This document shows positions 12,901-22,289 of a stretch of DNA of 64,000 nucleotides, piece by piece. The position numbers and the translations under genes were made by a program. This DNA is from Trifolium pratense (lineage: Eukaryota > Streptophyta > Magnoliopsida > Fabales > Fabaceae), in contig NC_060060.1 in NCBI RefSeq assembly GCF_020283565.1, positions 1,798,001 through 1,862,000 of the forward strand, given 5' to 3'. Within the stretch, counting starts at the first letter, position 1, and every line of letters begins with the position of its first letter. The notes beneath the pieces were generated by a model, which had not been told where the DNA came from, searched no databases, and saw only the letters and a list, made by a program, of their open reading frames with translations.

Positions 12901-13712
12901 TTCAAGATACATTTTTCATGGGCATGCTAACTAACATATGCCGTGCATGTTCAAGATACTTTAAATAGGAATTACTTATTGGATAAAACAATTTGTTACT
13001 TCTAAAAATATAAAATATACAAATTTTAATAAAAACTTATTGTCTATGTAAATTAATAAGTGTTTTAAGAGCACATGTTAACTTTTTCATATTTTCATGA
13101 GAATAGATCTTCAAAGAAAAATATTACTCCAAAGTTATCTATTAACAAAAATAAATAAAAGAAAAACAGTGTACTATATACATAAACAATATTGAGATAT
13201 AGAATGAGAAAGAAAAATACATATTTTGAAAAAATAAAAAATGTGAGTGTTATACTAATCAGCCCTATTCGGCGTGGTATACCAAAATAATTTCACATTA
13301 TTTGAAAATTGAGAATAAAGATAGTTTTTAAATAACACTCACATTTCTTAATCAAACAAAGTGTCTTCTACAAAAAGACAGATACATAAGGGCTCATCAC
13401 AGGCCCAAAACAGATAATACCTCAAAAGTGCAATGTTACAGACTGAAGTCGGAACATGTACCTAATAAACATGATTACTATATATGGAAAAAAATAAAAA
13501 TAATAACAATAATAAAAAAAGATTACCATGATGGAGGAGAAACGTGTGTTGATGGGAAGGAAGACATCTTGAAGCAATGAAAGGGTTTGGCATTCATCAA
13601 GAGAAATTTCAAATTCTAAAACACCTAAAATGTATATACAAAGAGCAGAGCTATTCAAATATTGTCCTGTGGGACTAACTGGCTCTGTAATTTCTTCTTC
13701 AAAACCTTCCAT
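3963..13712 (-). CDS. WSD1-type wax ester synthase/diacylglycerol O-acyltransferase (copy B), 5 exons, 471 aa
   Basis: Exons deduced in minus-strand order: 13527-13712, 10089-10667, 9036-9392, 8296-8433, 3963-4118. Each coding exon is a whole number of codons (62, 193, 119, 46, and 51 plus stop), and all junctions are GT-AG. The 471 residues are near the usual 480 or so for the family. The start MEGFEEEITEPVSPTGQ is typical. HHALGDG (about residues 143-149) is the acyltransferase catalytic motif, and NIIGP (about 393-397) belongs to the C-terminal WS/DGAT domain. Known family role: endoplasmic-reticulum acyl-CoA:fatty alcohol or diacylglycerol acyl transfer, giving wax esters for the cuticle or triacylglycerol. 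The substrate cannot be told from sequence. Introns 1 (about 2.9 kb) and 4 (about 4.2 kb) are swollen by transposons, with a LINE in intron 4 on the opposite strand. No lesion was seen. Correct removal of the 4.2 kb intron is assumed. Confidence 0.88.
4533..5555. mobile_element. Non-autonomous PIF/Harbinger-type element in intron 4 of copy B
   Basis: The left end reads gggggtgtttgtttca and the right end is its near-perfect inverse (tgaaacaaacgccccc). Both sides carry a 3-bp duplication TAA (4530-4532, 5556-5558). G-rich termini with a TAA target duplication are typical of PIF/Harbinger elements. The 1,023-bp interior is AT-rich, with repeated ttcccaggaa-type subterminal words in both orientations and no transposase. 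Confidence 0.75.
5704..8137 (+). pseudogene. LINE ORF2 remnant: reverse transcriptase, zf-RVT and RNase H
   Basis: The first open stretch (to 7089) has reverse transcriptase motifs: KAYDRLNW, RQGDPLSP (about residues 77-84) and the catalytic FADD (about 124-127). It continues into the thumb and connection region. A net 1-nt loss near 7087-7090 stops it at TAA; the overlapping frame 7082-8137 continues without a gap. That frame holds the zinc-binding zf-RVT region (CNICGAADETVIHVLRDC) and an RNase H domain with its acidic positions visible in NCDGS, HAEMWG, VESDSK and the final NRSADWLAN. The C-terminal RNase H places it among plant L1-type LINEs. It cannot retrotranspose itself, being 5'-truncated and frameshifted. 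Confidence 0.92.
5704..8176 (+). mobile_element. 5'-truncated L1-clade LINE insertion
   Basis: The insertion is bounded by an 18-bp direct repeat agaaaatatctttcgatg at 5686-5703 and 8177-8194, a textbook LINE target-site duplication. The element starts abruptly inside the reverse transcriptase, so the endonuclease and first ORF are missing. It ends in a short 3' UTR closing with ctactataccaaa and only a vestigial A tail. It sits antisense within intron 4 of copy B. The identical duplication copies suggest a fairly recent insertion. Confidence 0.93.
8669..8825. mobile_element. Stowaway-like MITE in intron 3 of copy B
   Basis: Inverted ends ctctccggtctcatatataa and ttatatataaaatcagagggag are flanked by TA dinucleotides. 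This fits a Tc1/mariner-type Stowaway MITE of about 157 bp. The interior is AT-rich and non-coding. Confidence 0.6.
11030..11215. repeat. Small foldback repeat in intron 1 of copy B
   Basis: Imperfect inverted sequences, including caatcgtttgatttgatcaa and its rough inverse gattaaaatcaaacgattgtg, lie either side of an AT-rich centre. It is probably an old MITE. No target duplication was identified. Confidence 0.35.
11480..12298. mobile_element. Interrupted MITE in intron 1 of copy B
   Basis: The left arm (tcccaaaatataagagaaaa ttggtcaaagaaa) and right arm (its inverse, ending tttgggacgaag) are separated by a later hAT insertion (11556-12241). Removing that insertion restores a short inverted-repeat element with Stowaway-like ends. 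Outer limits are approximate. Confidence 0.65.
11556..12241. mobile_element. Non-autonomous hAT element nested in a MITE
   Basis: An exact 8-bp target duplication actagata lies at 11548-11555 and 12242-12249. The short inverted ends read caaggacggatcc on the left and, inverted from the right, cagggacggattt. Eight-bp duplications with CA(G)GG ends identify hAT. The 686-bp interior carries no transposase. It contains a copy of another repeat terminus (gtgccccgggggcac near 12017-12045) related to the MITEs at 19188 and 20723. Confidence 0.85.
12868..12962. repeat. Short direct repeat, two units
   Basis: Two adjacent copies of a roughly 50-bp unit built around tttcatgggcatgctaac and gcatgttcaagatac differ by a few bases. 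The function is unknown, and it may be a transposon terminus. Confidence 0.55.
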
Positions 13713-14472
13713 TTTTTTTCCACTATTTAACTATAAAAAATTAAATATTACTACTAAGTTAGTTGAATGGTAGAATATGAATTTTGTGTTGCACTTGAAA
13801 TTTGAGTTGTTGGGTTGGGTTGGTGTAGATATATACAATGGAAAGCAAGAGAGAGAGGTGAAAAGTATTGCTGGCATTAATTAATGTAACTTTAGGTTGT
13901 TTGCCCTTATTTAATGGTCACACAGCTAGCACCTTGGCGGTTTCTTAATACTAGTATAGTACTTTCACTAGTGCAGTGAAATTGCACATTTGTTGGTAGC
14001 TATAGCAATCAATTTGTATACTTTTTCTTAACAAAGCATTCAATATATAGGGTAACTCTATGTGCACAAATTTATATATATATATATGGGGGCTGCTAAC
14101 TTAGACCCAGTTGGGTCTAAGTTAGCAAGGTGCACCTTTTGAGTTGGACAAAAATACCCATTCTTTTAATTTTTGAAAGAATAGAGTAACAGGGGCATTT
14201 CTGTAATTTTCAGCAATTTTGCCAACCATATACACGCGCCCCACCTTTTTAAACCATTAATAGACGCGGATCCAGTGTCGCGCGCGTACCGAAGGACCAT
14301 GGTTACAGACCGTTGATTTCCATCAGACAGCCAAGATCTGATCTCATCAAGACTGTCTGATCAATCAGACAGCCCAGATCATCCAGATCCATCATATTCA
14401 AGCGCCTGCGTCACACTGGATTAAAACCTGGAGAGAGAAAAATTTGCTTTTTAAAAGTAGGACACGTGTCAC

Positions 14473-15545
14473 ACAATGGTTGGCTGGGCGTGATTTTTGT
14501 TCATTTAATACTTTGAACTCAATTATTTCGTTGTAAATTAATTTTTTATTTTTTTATTTTTATACCAAAATTCATAATTTTTTTTTGTCTACAAATAGAG
14601 ACTTGGTTCGTTTGATTTGGACACCGAAAAAAAAACGCAATTTTTCACTACCTTAATCTCATTTTTTGTCTACTAAATACGTTACTTGTGTGTTGTAATT
14701 TAACACGCACCACTCAACCAACTCACTGAAACCATTATACCAGGAAAATAGTAGATAATATTCTGGAACTTTTGGTATATTTTATGAAATTTTTGGAGAC
14801 CTGAAACTATTTTTAGTTAATTAAATGAGATAAAACGGTAATTAAAAACTAATGTTTGCTTCTGAAACCATTTTACTGGTAGAATGGTTGCACATAGTTG
14901 TATTCTGAAACCATTTTACTGGTAGAATGGTTTCAATGAGTAATTTATTAATTGTGTTTGCTTCTGAAACCATTTATTCGGTACAATGGTTTCAGAGAGT
15001 TGTAATCTGAAACCATTTTGCTGGTAGAATGGTTTCAGTAAGTTGATTATTAGTTATTTGCTTCTGAAACCATTTAGCTTGTAGAATGGTTTCACATAGT
15101 TGTATTCTGAAACCATTTTACTGGTAGAATGGTTTCAGTGAGTAATTTATTAATTGTGTTTGCTTCTGAAACCATTTATCTGGTACAATGGTTTCAGAGA
15201 GTTGTAATCTGAAACCATTTTGCTGGTAGAATGGTTTCAGTAAGTTGATTATTAGTTATTTGCTTCTGAAACCATTTAGCTTGTAGAATGGTTTCAGAAA
15301 TTTGTACTCTGAAACCATTTTCCTGGTAGAATGGTTTCAGTGAGTTGATGTAAGGTAGTGAAAAATGAGATTAAGGTAGTGAAAAATTGGGTTTTTTTTT
15401 CGGTGTCCAAATCAAACGAACCAAGTCTCTATTTGTAGAGAAAAAAAAATTATGAATTTTGGTATAAAAAATAAAAAATTAATTTACGACGAAATAATCG
15501 AGTTTAAAGTATTAAATGGAAAAAAATTAACGCAGCCAATAATGG
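14473..15545. mobile_element. Long-TIR foldback element enclosing a palindromic array
   Basis: Arms of about 170-200 bp (14473-14672 and 15341-15545) are inverted copies of each other. Shared words include agagacttggttcgtttgat and its inverse, ttggacaccgaaaaaaa, and ttcactaccttaatctcat. Long terminal inverted repeats resemble Mutator-like or Foldback elements. The target duplication could not be fixed. The interior is the 202-bp higher-order repeat described separately. Confidence 0.75.
14862..15341. repeat. Array of ten palindromic units in a 202-bp higher-order repeat
   Basis: Ten units each hold a near-perfect hairpin with arms tgaaaccatt and aatggtttca around an 8-11 nt loop. They are joined by spacers of alternating length (about 12 and 26 nt). 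Units 1, 5 and 9 start at 14862, 15064 and 15266, so the pattern recurs every four units, exactly 202 bp apart. The loops and spacers follow the same four-unit order. Confidence 0.93.
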
Positions 15546-15752
15546 TTTATGCGTTTTTATTGAATACCGTTAATCTTGATCTATCTCAAAAGCATATCAA
15601 ACGATTTTAGATTTTTATACAATTCAACATGGATGATCTATACGATATAAGCTTTCAATCCAACGATGGATTTTGTAAAATTTGTATTCGTTAAAGTGTT
15701 ATTAAGCGGTGTAACATTACTCAAATGTTACACCGGTGTAATTTGATCCCTC

Positions 15753-15754
<2 letters not shown>

Positions 15755-15795
<41 letters not shown>
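15755..15795. repeat. (TA)n microsatellite
   Basis: About twenty TA dinucleotides follow the right palindromic end of the composite element. Confidence 0.95.
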
Positions 15796-15800
<5 letters not shown>

Positions 15801-16143
15801 CACCTAATGTGTATTTGATTACGATAAGTTATATATTACATACTAGTTTAATTTTTAGGAGGTGAGACTCCATTAAAAATGATCGGTCAAATTTGTATAT
15901 AAAGATTAATCATCTACGAATTTGATAGATTATAATTTATAATTCACCTAAATTATATTCTCTCCGTAGTTAATTATAAGTATTTCTTACTTTTTGTTTC
16001 AGGTATATTTAAAAAAGAAAAACAGGTAGTGATATGAATGTGTCCACTTTGTATGAAATTTTTTCTAAAATACTCCCCTTATACTATATTAATGTGTATA
16101 ACTTTAACTATCGAACAAAAAAATGTGTACAACTTTATATCTT

Positions 16144-16300
16144 TTGTTTATAAGACTTAGCTCAATTGATAAATGTTGATATTGTTAGGTTGAACACTTT
16201 TATCCGAATTCGAAGCTAAAATTTTACATTTAATTTGTGTGTGAATTTTTTGTGGTACTTGTCACTATTTGTCTATATATACACCCAAAATAAAAATTTT
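16144..16300 (+). mobile_element. tRNA-derived SINE, degenerate
   Basis: A tRNA-like head has an A-box-like stretch (agacttagctcaattgataa) and a B-box-like stretch (tccgaattcgaagct) about 45 bp on, followed by an AT-rich tail. A similar but weaker copy lies near 45615-45720. The ends are approximate. Confidence 0.45.
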
Positions 16301-17759
16301 AATTTTTCTCATTCAAGATATGAGAACTATTAATAAGGGATATATGTTTTTGAAAAGAATATAAATACACATAGTAAGGAATGCTCTTGTTTTTCTTTCT
16401 TTTGTTCAAAAAATTTAGTGGTAAAACTCATATATTAAGTGTTATTTGGGCTCCAACCTATGCTTATTTCTATTATCCTTTATAGAAGGAACTAGAGTTT
16501 GTTTTCCTTGGTTTTATTTAAAAAATTTAGTATTAAAATTCATATACTACGTGTTTTTTGACTGAGCTGACCCAACACTAAATAAGATCTAAAACAAATT
16601 TTAAAGTTGAGTCTTTTGCTTAATATTTTATTTAAATGATTATATTCTTGGAAACAAATTTTATTATTTCATTATTACTATGATAAATACCTATGAATTA
16701 CTAGTAGGTAGTAAATGAGTCCTATATGAAAGTATGAGGATGGTGACATGCATAATAATATATCTTTTAGTTTTAAAAAATATGATATCATGTAACCATA
16801 GTGTGTTTTCTAATAAATACAAAAAAAATAATTTTTGCTTATATACACAAGTATGAGACAAGAAAGAGTATATTTGCCGTGGAACATAACATAATGATAA
16901 TATGATTATTTGGATTATTTACCTAACAACTAATGAGAACAAATTTCATATGCATATATGAAGTGTGTCAAAAAAAAGAATCATATGAACGTGAAGTTAC
17001 AAAGTTGTTGTCTTATAGAGATGTTGTTGATCTAAAATAAAATTTAATTATTTCTAGTTTCAATACATAGAGATTTGAATGTTATAGTTACTTTAATTTA
17101 TTCATTATTTTTTTTTTTTTGAGTAAAGTTACTTGAAATCTTGAGAAGTTATAAAGTTGTTAATTTTATAAAAAAAAATTCTCAGAGGTTTTTATATTTT
17201 TTCCTGAAATTTTTTTCCTACAGGAAACCAATGAGTTTATCAGTTATGAGACTTTTTTCATCATAAATTGTTTTTATTTTTTGAGAGCCTAAATCCCTTT
17301 TTTGGGCTACGTTTTCTTTAAATCGACCTTGCTATTTGGGCTCAAACATACTAGTATGTTTCATATCAAATATTCAAATATCTTTGTCATTTTTATAATT
17401 TCAAATGTACTGACAAATTTATTACTATTAACTAGAGGAGAAAACTTAGGTACAATATTTTAAGTTTTAAGTAGTTTTCACTTTTCAGAGAAACAGTTTT
17501 GATGAATATTTGTATGTGTAATCAAACTAATTGTATCTTTCTTAATACCTATGAATTACTAGTAGGTAGTAAATGAGTCCAATATGAAAGTATGAGGATG
17601 GTGACACTAACATTATATAATAATATTTTGGTTTAAAAAAATATGATATCGTGTAACTATAGTATTTTTTATTTTAATCTTTGTAAGTTTTTTTTTACTC
17701 AATAATAATTGTTGTTTTTAGTACTTAAAAATAAAATCACATTAGGCGACTTCTATCAT

Positions 17760-18123
17760 GAACACTACAACGAATACGAATTTTACAATAACCGTACAAT
17801 GAATACAAATTTTATAAAATCTACCGTTGGAATTGGATTGAAAGTTTATATCATATAGATTATTTATATAAATTTTTTAAAAAAAATGAAAATCATTTCA
17901 TGTGTTATTGAGACCCGTCAAAATTAATGGTATTCAATAAAAATTCATAAACCGTTAATCTTGATGGGTCTCAATAACACATCAAATAATTTTCAATTTT
18001 TTTTTTAAATTTGTATGGATGATCTATATGATATAAACTTTCAATCCAACGGTAAATTTTGTAAAATTTGTATTCTTCATATGGTTATTGACAAGTGGTG
18101 CACCATGCACCACTTGATCAACA
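17760..18123. mobile_element. Foldback MITE with a terminal palindrome
   Basis: Two arms fold back around about 17942. The left arm words gaatacaaattttataaaat, ttgaaagtttatatcatata and gtgttattgagaccc all recur inverted on the right. The right end closes with the palindrome caagtggtgca-cca-tgcaccacttg (18099-18123). The left end lacks a matching palindrome, so it may be truncated. The right arm is homologous to 15590-15700, yet the terminal palindromes differ entirely. Confidence 0.75.
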
Positions 18124-18199
18124 TGATCATATTAGCCAAAGCCTATTATATCATGTTATAATTATTATATTGTTGTATGACGTCAAAAATTAAAAATTA

Positions 18200-18880
18200 T
18201 TATAGCATTCTTTAACTGTTCAATAGCTCGTGATAGTTGGGGTGTAGTTGGTCTTTCTTCAATTTTGCATAATAACATGTAACAGCAAACTTTTGTTATG
18301 GATTGTATTTTTACTTTGTGCAGTAACGAGAATACGGTTGGAAGAGTGATTATGTTACTATGGTGCATTTGGCATAACCGTAATGATAACACTTGGAATG
18401 ACAATGTCTAAATGCCGAGCCAAATGGGAAGACAAACCTTCAATGCATGGAATAGTTAGTATTCGGTTCATCATGTCTAGCGCAACAATGTGAATATGGT
18501 TGAAGAACCAGGTTTGTTACGGTGGAAAAAACCAGCTCTCGGCTAGATAAAATGCAGCGTTGATGTTGCTTTCGTTATTGGCTCCGAGACAACCTCATTG
18601 GGATTGCGTTTTTTGTAATAGTAATGGTCAGTTCATGGCTGGTATGACACAATGACAACAACATGTGATTTCAACCTTAGAGGGAGAAGCGTGAACTTTA
18701 CTTTTAGCCATGAAAGAAGCTAGACATACATAGAGGATTGGATCGAGTTCAATTTTAAAGTGATTTGAAGTTGTTGGTTGATGCTATTTGCAAGAAGCAT
18801 AGAGACAGGGCGACCAATTATTGAGCTAGTTTCCATGGGTTCGAAATTATTCTCTTATGTATTGAACATTTAATAGTTAA
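18200..18880 (+). pseudogene. Degenerate LINE 3' end (zf-RVT to RNase H)
   Basis: Broken plus-strand frames recall the C-terminal part of plant LINE ORF2. One reads VIMLLWCIWHNRNDNTWNDNV (18334 on). A weak KCSVDVAFVIGSE (about 18555) marks the RNase H start. LLLAMKEARHT (about 18698) and DLKLLVDAICKKHRDRATNY (about 18764) follow. At least three in-frame stops and several frame changes separate them. The family is the same broad one as the LINE at 5704, but this copy is much older. Confidence 0.72.
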
Positions 18881-19187
18881 TGAAAAGCATTAAGTTTGTT
18901 TGCTTAAGAAAAAAAATCTAAACAAAATAATGTTACTCTCTCCAATCTTCCATTCCATAGTTTGGATATTTTAAAAAGGCGAAGAACAAAATTGAAGGTA
19001 AGTGGTGGTATGAGATGAAATTCATTTCATCATATTCTTTTCAATTTCATTATTATTTTTTAAATCCAAACAATAAAACATTATTCTATTTCATTCTTTT
19101 CCATTCCATCCAATTTCATTTTATCGATCCAAACATAATCTAAGAGTCAAGATACAAATTAATAATAACATTATATTTTATTGGAAA
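18880..19187. other. Non-coding spacer
   Basis: AT-rich sequence with no open frame or bounded element. Words like ttccattccatccaatttcat recur in both orientations (18945-19130), which suggests another worn MITE. Confidence 0.4.
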
Positions 19188-19362
19188 ATGCTAAACAGTG
19201 CCCCCGGGGCACTGGTTAAGCATGTTAAAATAGAAATTCTGTCTCGAAATACGTGCATTCAATGTCTCAAAAGTACAAAAAGTTGTCTTTTCAATATAAA
19301 CTTAATTTTTTATTTCTTTTTTAGTTATGCTTAACAAGTGACCCGGAGGCACTGTTTAGCAT
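19188..19362. mobile_element. MITE with GC-rich inverted ends
   Basis: The left end reads atgctaaacagtgcccccgg and continues ggcactggttaagcat. The right end is its inverse with few differences, giving inverted repeats of about 36 bp around a 100-bp AT-rich centre. The same termini recur at 20723-20890 and, as a single end, near 12017-12045, so this is a small family here. The superfamily is not determined. Confidence 0.8.
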
Positions 19363-19982
19363 GACCATATTTTATTTTATATATAAGAGTTAAGATACAA
19401 ACTCTAAACACTTAAAAGGTAAAATTTTTCTACTAGACTATTTAAAATTTTTGTTGGACATTTTTAAACATAGTGATCATAGTCATCAACGAGACCATGA
19501 AAAGTAGTGTATAGCACCGCTTCACCTATAGTTACAATGGAAATTATTACTAAGATTTATGAAACGGTTGGAAAGTGACTAATGAGCAACATTTACAAAG
19601 CCACTTTTAAGAGTGTCATTAAAAACCTGGTAATGGTTCATAAATATTTAGTGAGGTCCACTAAGACATTAAATTTAAATAGTTAAAGAGATTGAATTGT
19701 TTGAGAGAATCCGAGTTTGATTTTTAGTGAAAATAATTTTTCGTCAGATTTTACTTAACACCTTAACGGTTACTGTAAATTCTGAATTACCGAGGCCCTT
19801 TTTTCCTAGAATCAGATGGTTAAAAACCAAAAAAAGTGAGGCCTACAAAACTACACTACTCTTTGATAATTCGGATCGGAGGTATTTACGAGAATAAGTC
19901 ACGTATGTAAATTTGTCAAAAGAATTTAAGAAAACCATGTATGTAAATTTGCATGCGGTATCAATAATTAATTTTTTACTAG
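19363..19982. other. Non-coding spacer
   Basis: AT-rich sequence without a convincing gene. Short open frames on both strands show no recognisable domain. Confidence 0.5.
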
Positions 19983-20145
19983 TTTTTTTTTTTGTTGGTT
20001 TTTCACCACCAGTTGAATCTGGTTCGGGAGTCAGTTCTTGCATCAAGTGGTTCCAGTTCCCTCCCGATCGTAGTTGCGGGGGATCGAACCGTGGTCCTCC
20101 CTACCAAGTTCAGCGTCAATCACCACTGAACCAACTAATAATTGG
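19983..20145 (-). mobile_element. tRNA-derived SINE
   Basis: On the minus strand the head has A box tggttcagtggtga and B box ggttcgatcccc, good RNA polymerase III promoter elements, and the body ends in an A-rich tail (T run at 19983-19993). A near-exact 15-bp target duplication ttaattttt(t/a)actag flanks it at 19968-19982 and 20146-20160. Confidence 0.85.
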
Positions 20146-20722
20146 TTAATTTTTAACTAGTTTTTACTTTACATGTACAGTATATAGTTTTTTCTGATTG
20201 ATTATTTGGTAAATATCTCAAATTATCGATGGGTAGCATAGAAAAAACATATAATTATTTCCACCATAAATAAGCTATCAATATATGTACGATGTTTTTT
20301 TTTTTTGATAAATAATATATGTACGATGTGAATATTCATTGTTTATACACTCTATTCCTATATATATAAATGACATGACATATGTTATTATGTGTGAGTT
20401 TATAATGATTTTGCTATTTCGTCTATCTAAAAATAAAAATAACATATGATATTCAAAATATAATACTTGGTACAGACTGCATCATTGAATTGTTGTGCAA
20501 GCGGATCATAAAAATTCCGTTAAACTGTTGAATCAAATCAAACTGAAAATTAACCGATTTAGCTTGGTTCGAATCAAAAACCGAATTGAAGAAAACCGAA
20601 CTAGTTTGGTTCAGCTCTCGGATTTTAATTTTAAAAGCCGATGAACCGAACCGCTTACTAATTAATAATATTATAAATTTTAGATTAAATAATATTTCCA
20701 CCATAAAAAAAAAAAAACAAAT

Positions 20723-20890
20723 TCTAAATAGTGCCCCCGGACACTCTTTAAGCCTTTAAATAGTAAACTTTTTATAGAATTTTTATTGAAATGCGTAAAG
20801 TCAACGCATTGAAAATTATAGTGTTTAACTTTTTGAATAAAAAGTTTCTTTAAATGAAATGCTTAAAGAGTGCCCCGAGAACTCGTTAGC
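20723..20890. mobile_element. MITE related to the element at 19188
   Basis: The left end is ctaaatagtgcccccggaca and the right end is an inverted, diverged copy (agtgccccgagaactcgttag), with an AT-rich centre. It is more decayed than the 19188 copy. Confidence 0.65.
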
Positions 20891-21044
20891 AAGACAAAAA
20901 AAAAAAAAACCTATCGGTAACATTGAAAGAATATATGAGGTGATCGAGTGGTGACCACCATATATGAAATGTCATATGCAAATAATATAATATTTGATGA
21001 GGAAATAGATCCAATTAACTGTCATTCGAATTGCATCCACACCA

Positions 21045-22085
21045 ATTTTTTTTAACAACAAAATATTATTAATAATAATCAGGTCTCCGCACAAGATGGA
21101 CAGAGACTGGCAAGAGAAGCTACAAAATAAAGGTGTCGTATATAAACGGAACACCAATGAAAAAACCAAAATAAACGTTACCTAACAGAGGTCTACTACT
21201 AATCCCATACTTAGAGAGACACTCTCAGTTTCAAGACCACCAGAGAAGACATCAACCGACCCATAAAACTGCCCACTAGACACTAACTTCGAATCAAAAG
21301 TGATCGCCCTATCAGAATCCAAAAAATAGCTCATTGAGTCAAAGTTGATGGGACAACGGTAGAATGAAAACCTAGGCAGATAAGTCTCAGCTCGCAACTC
21401 GCCTCGCCTCCAAACAGTCAACACCGACGTGGAAGAGGTCAACCAGATACAAAGAAACCTGCAAATCTCAACAAATTTGGAAACCATCCGAGACTCAAAA
21501 AGAATCCTGCAAATCTCAACAGATTTGGACGCGGTCAGCGAATCTAAATATCAAAGAAAACCAATGACACACGACATCAACCACACATCGGCGGCACCAA
21601 ATCCAACCACCACCACATCAACACCTCACCACCACAACACCCCTTCATCACCACCAGCACCATCAAAACGTTGCCAGCCACCAACCAACTGTGAACACCA
21701 ACACCAAAACCATCGCCGAAAAACCGACACTGATTCCAAACCACCACTACATCCATACAAAAATGGCGGCTGACAACAGAACCAACCACAACGAAAACAA
21801 CACAACCTGAGACAGAATCAATCGCCGCCGAAAACCACCACTGACAGCTCCGATGAAGGATGTCACAGTAAAAGATAGAGAACGAACACAGAAATGAAAC
21901 CAAAGAATAACGAGAACGCTCCGGCGACGGAAACTTCGGCAAGATCTCCAGGACCCAAGACCAAGAGGACGCGAAAAAGCAAGACTCATCGGCGAACAAC
22001 TAGTGGTGACGCGAACCTTAAGGTCAATCGCACCACCAAGCCAGGTTGCTACGTCTTGAACACCAATCTGTCCTCTTGTCGGGTC
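21045..22085 (-). other. Possible retrotransposon-derived 3' region
   Basis: On the minus strand the segment is G- and T-rich with many repeated ggtggt words and ends at the left in an A-rich tail (aataatattttgttgttaaa), as LINE 3' ends often do. Open frames such as 21577-21999 (minus) and 21429-21773 (plus) are low-complexity translations with no domain I recognise. No target duplication was found. It is higher in GC than its surroundings. Confidence 0.3.
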
Positions 22086-22289
22086 ATATTTAGTTGCATA
22101 TGATATGTGCTTCTAGTAGTCAGCTAACTCATCTCTGCCAATGTCGTTGAAGTGGTGGTAGATCTAAATTAACATGTAGATACGATATTTAAATAATTAG
22201 AGTATAAGTAAATAAGACTAGAGTCATGTGTGAATATATAAAAAAAAAAAGAGACTAGAGTCATATACAATATTTTAAACAACTAATTA

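Larger units (their letters stand above)
14090..15735. mobile_element. Composite foldback element with terminal palindromes
   Basis: Both ends begin with a GGGG run pointing inward from TA-rich flanks (gggggctgctaac at the left; ccctccccta at the right) and each has a terminal palindrome. On the left, 16-bp arms tgctaacttagaccca/tgggtctaagttagca have a 2-bp loop. On the right, 11-bp arms ggtgtaacatt/aatgttacacc have a 5-bp loop. A second long foldback (14473-15545) lies inside. The right subterminal part (about 15590-15700) is closely related to that of the element ending at 18123. That this is one element rather than abutting ones is inference. There are no coding domains. Confidence 0.45.

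Noticed and set aside
14862..15341. CRISPR-like array of regular palindromic repeats
   Set aside because: The DNA is plant nuclear, spacers are not unique (they recur every 202 bp), no cas genes are present and the array lies inside a transposon.
18183..18404. 73-codon minus-strand frame
   Set aside because: It lies opposite the degenerate LINE remnant and has no domain.
19983..20145. tRNA gene
   Set aside because: A and B boxes are present, but the cloverleaf is not maintained and the target duplication with A tail shows a SINE. The same applies to 43434-43654.
21577..21999. 140-codon minus-strand frame
   Set aside because: Val/Trp-rich translation of a GGT-rich stretch, probably retroelement UTR; no domain and no splice support.
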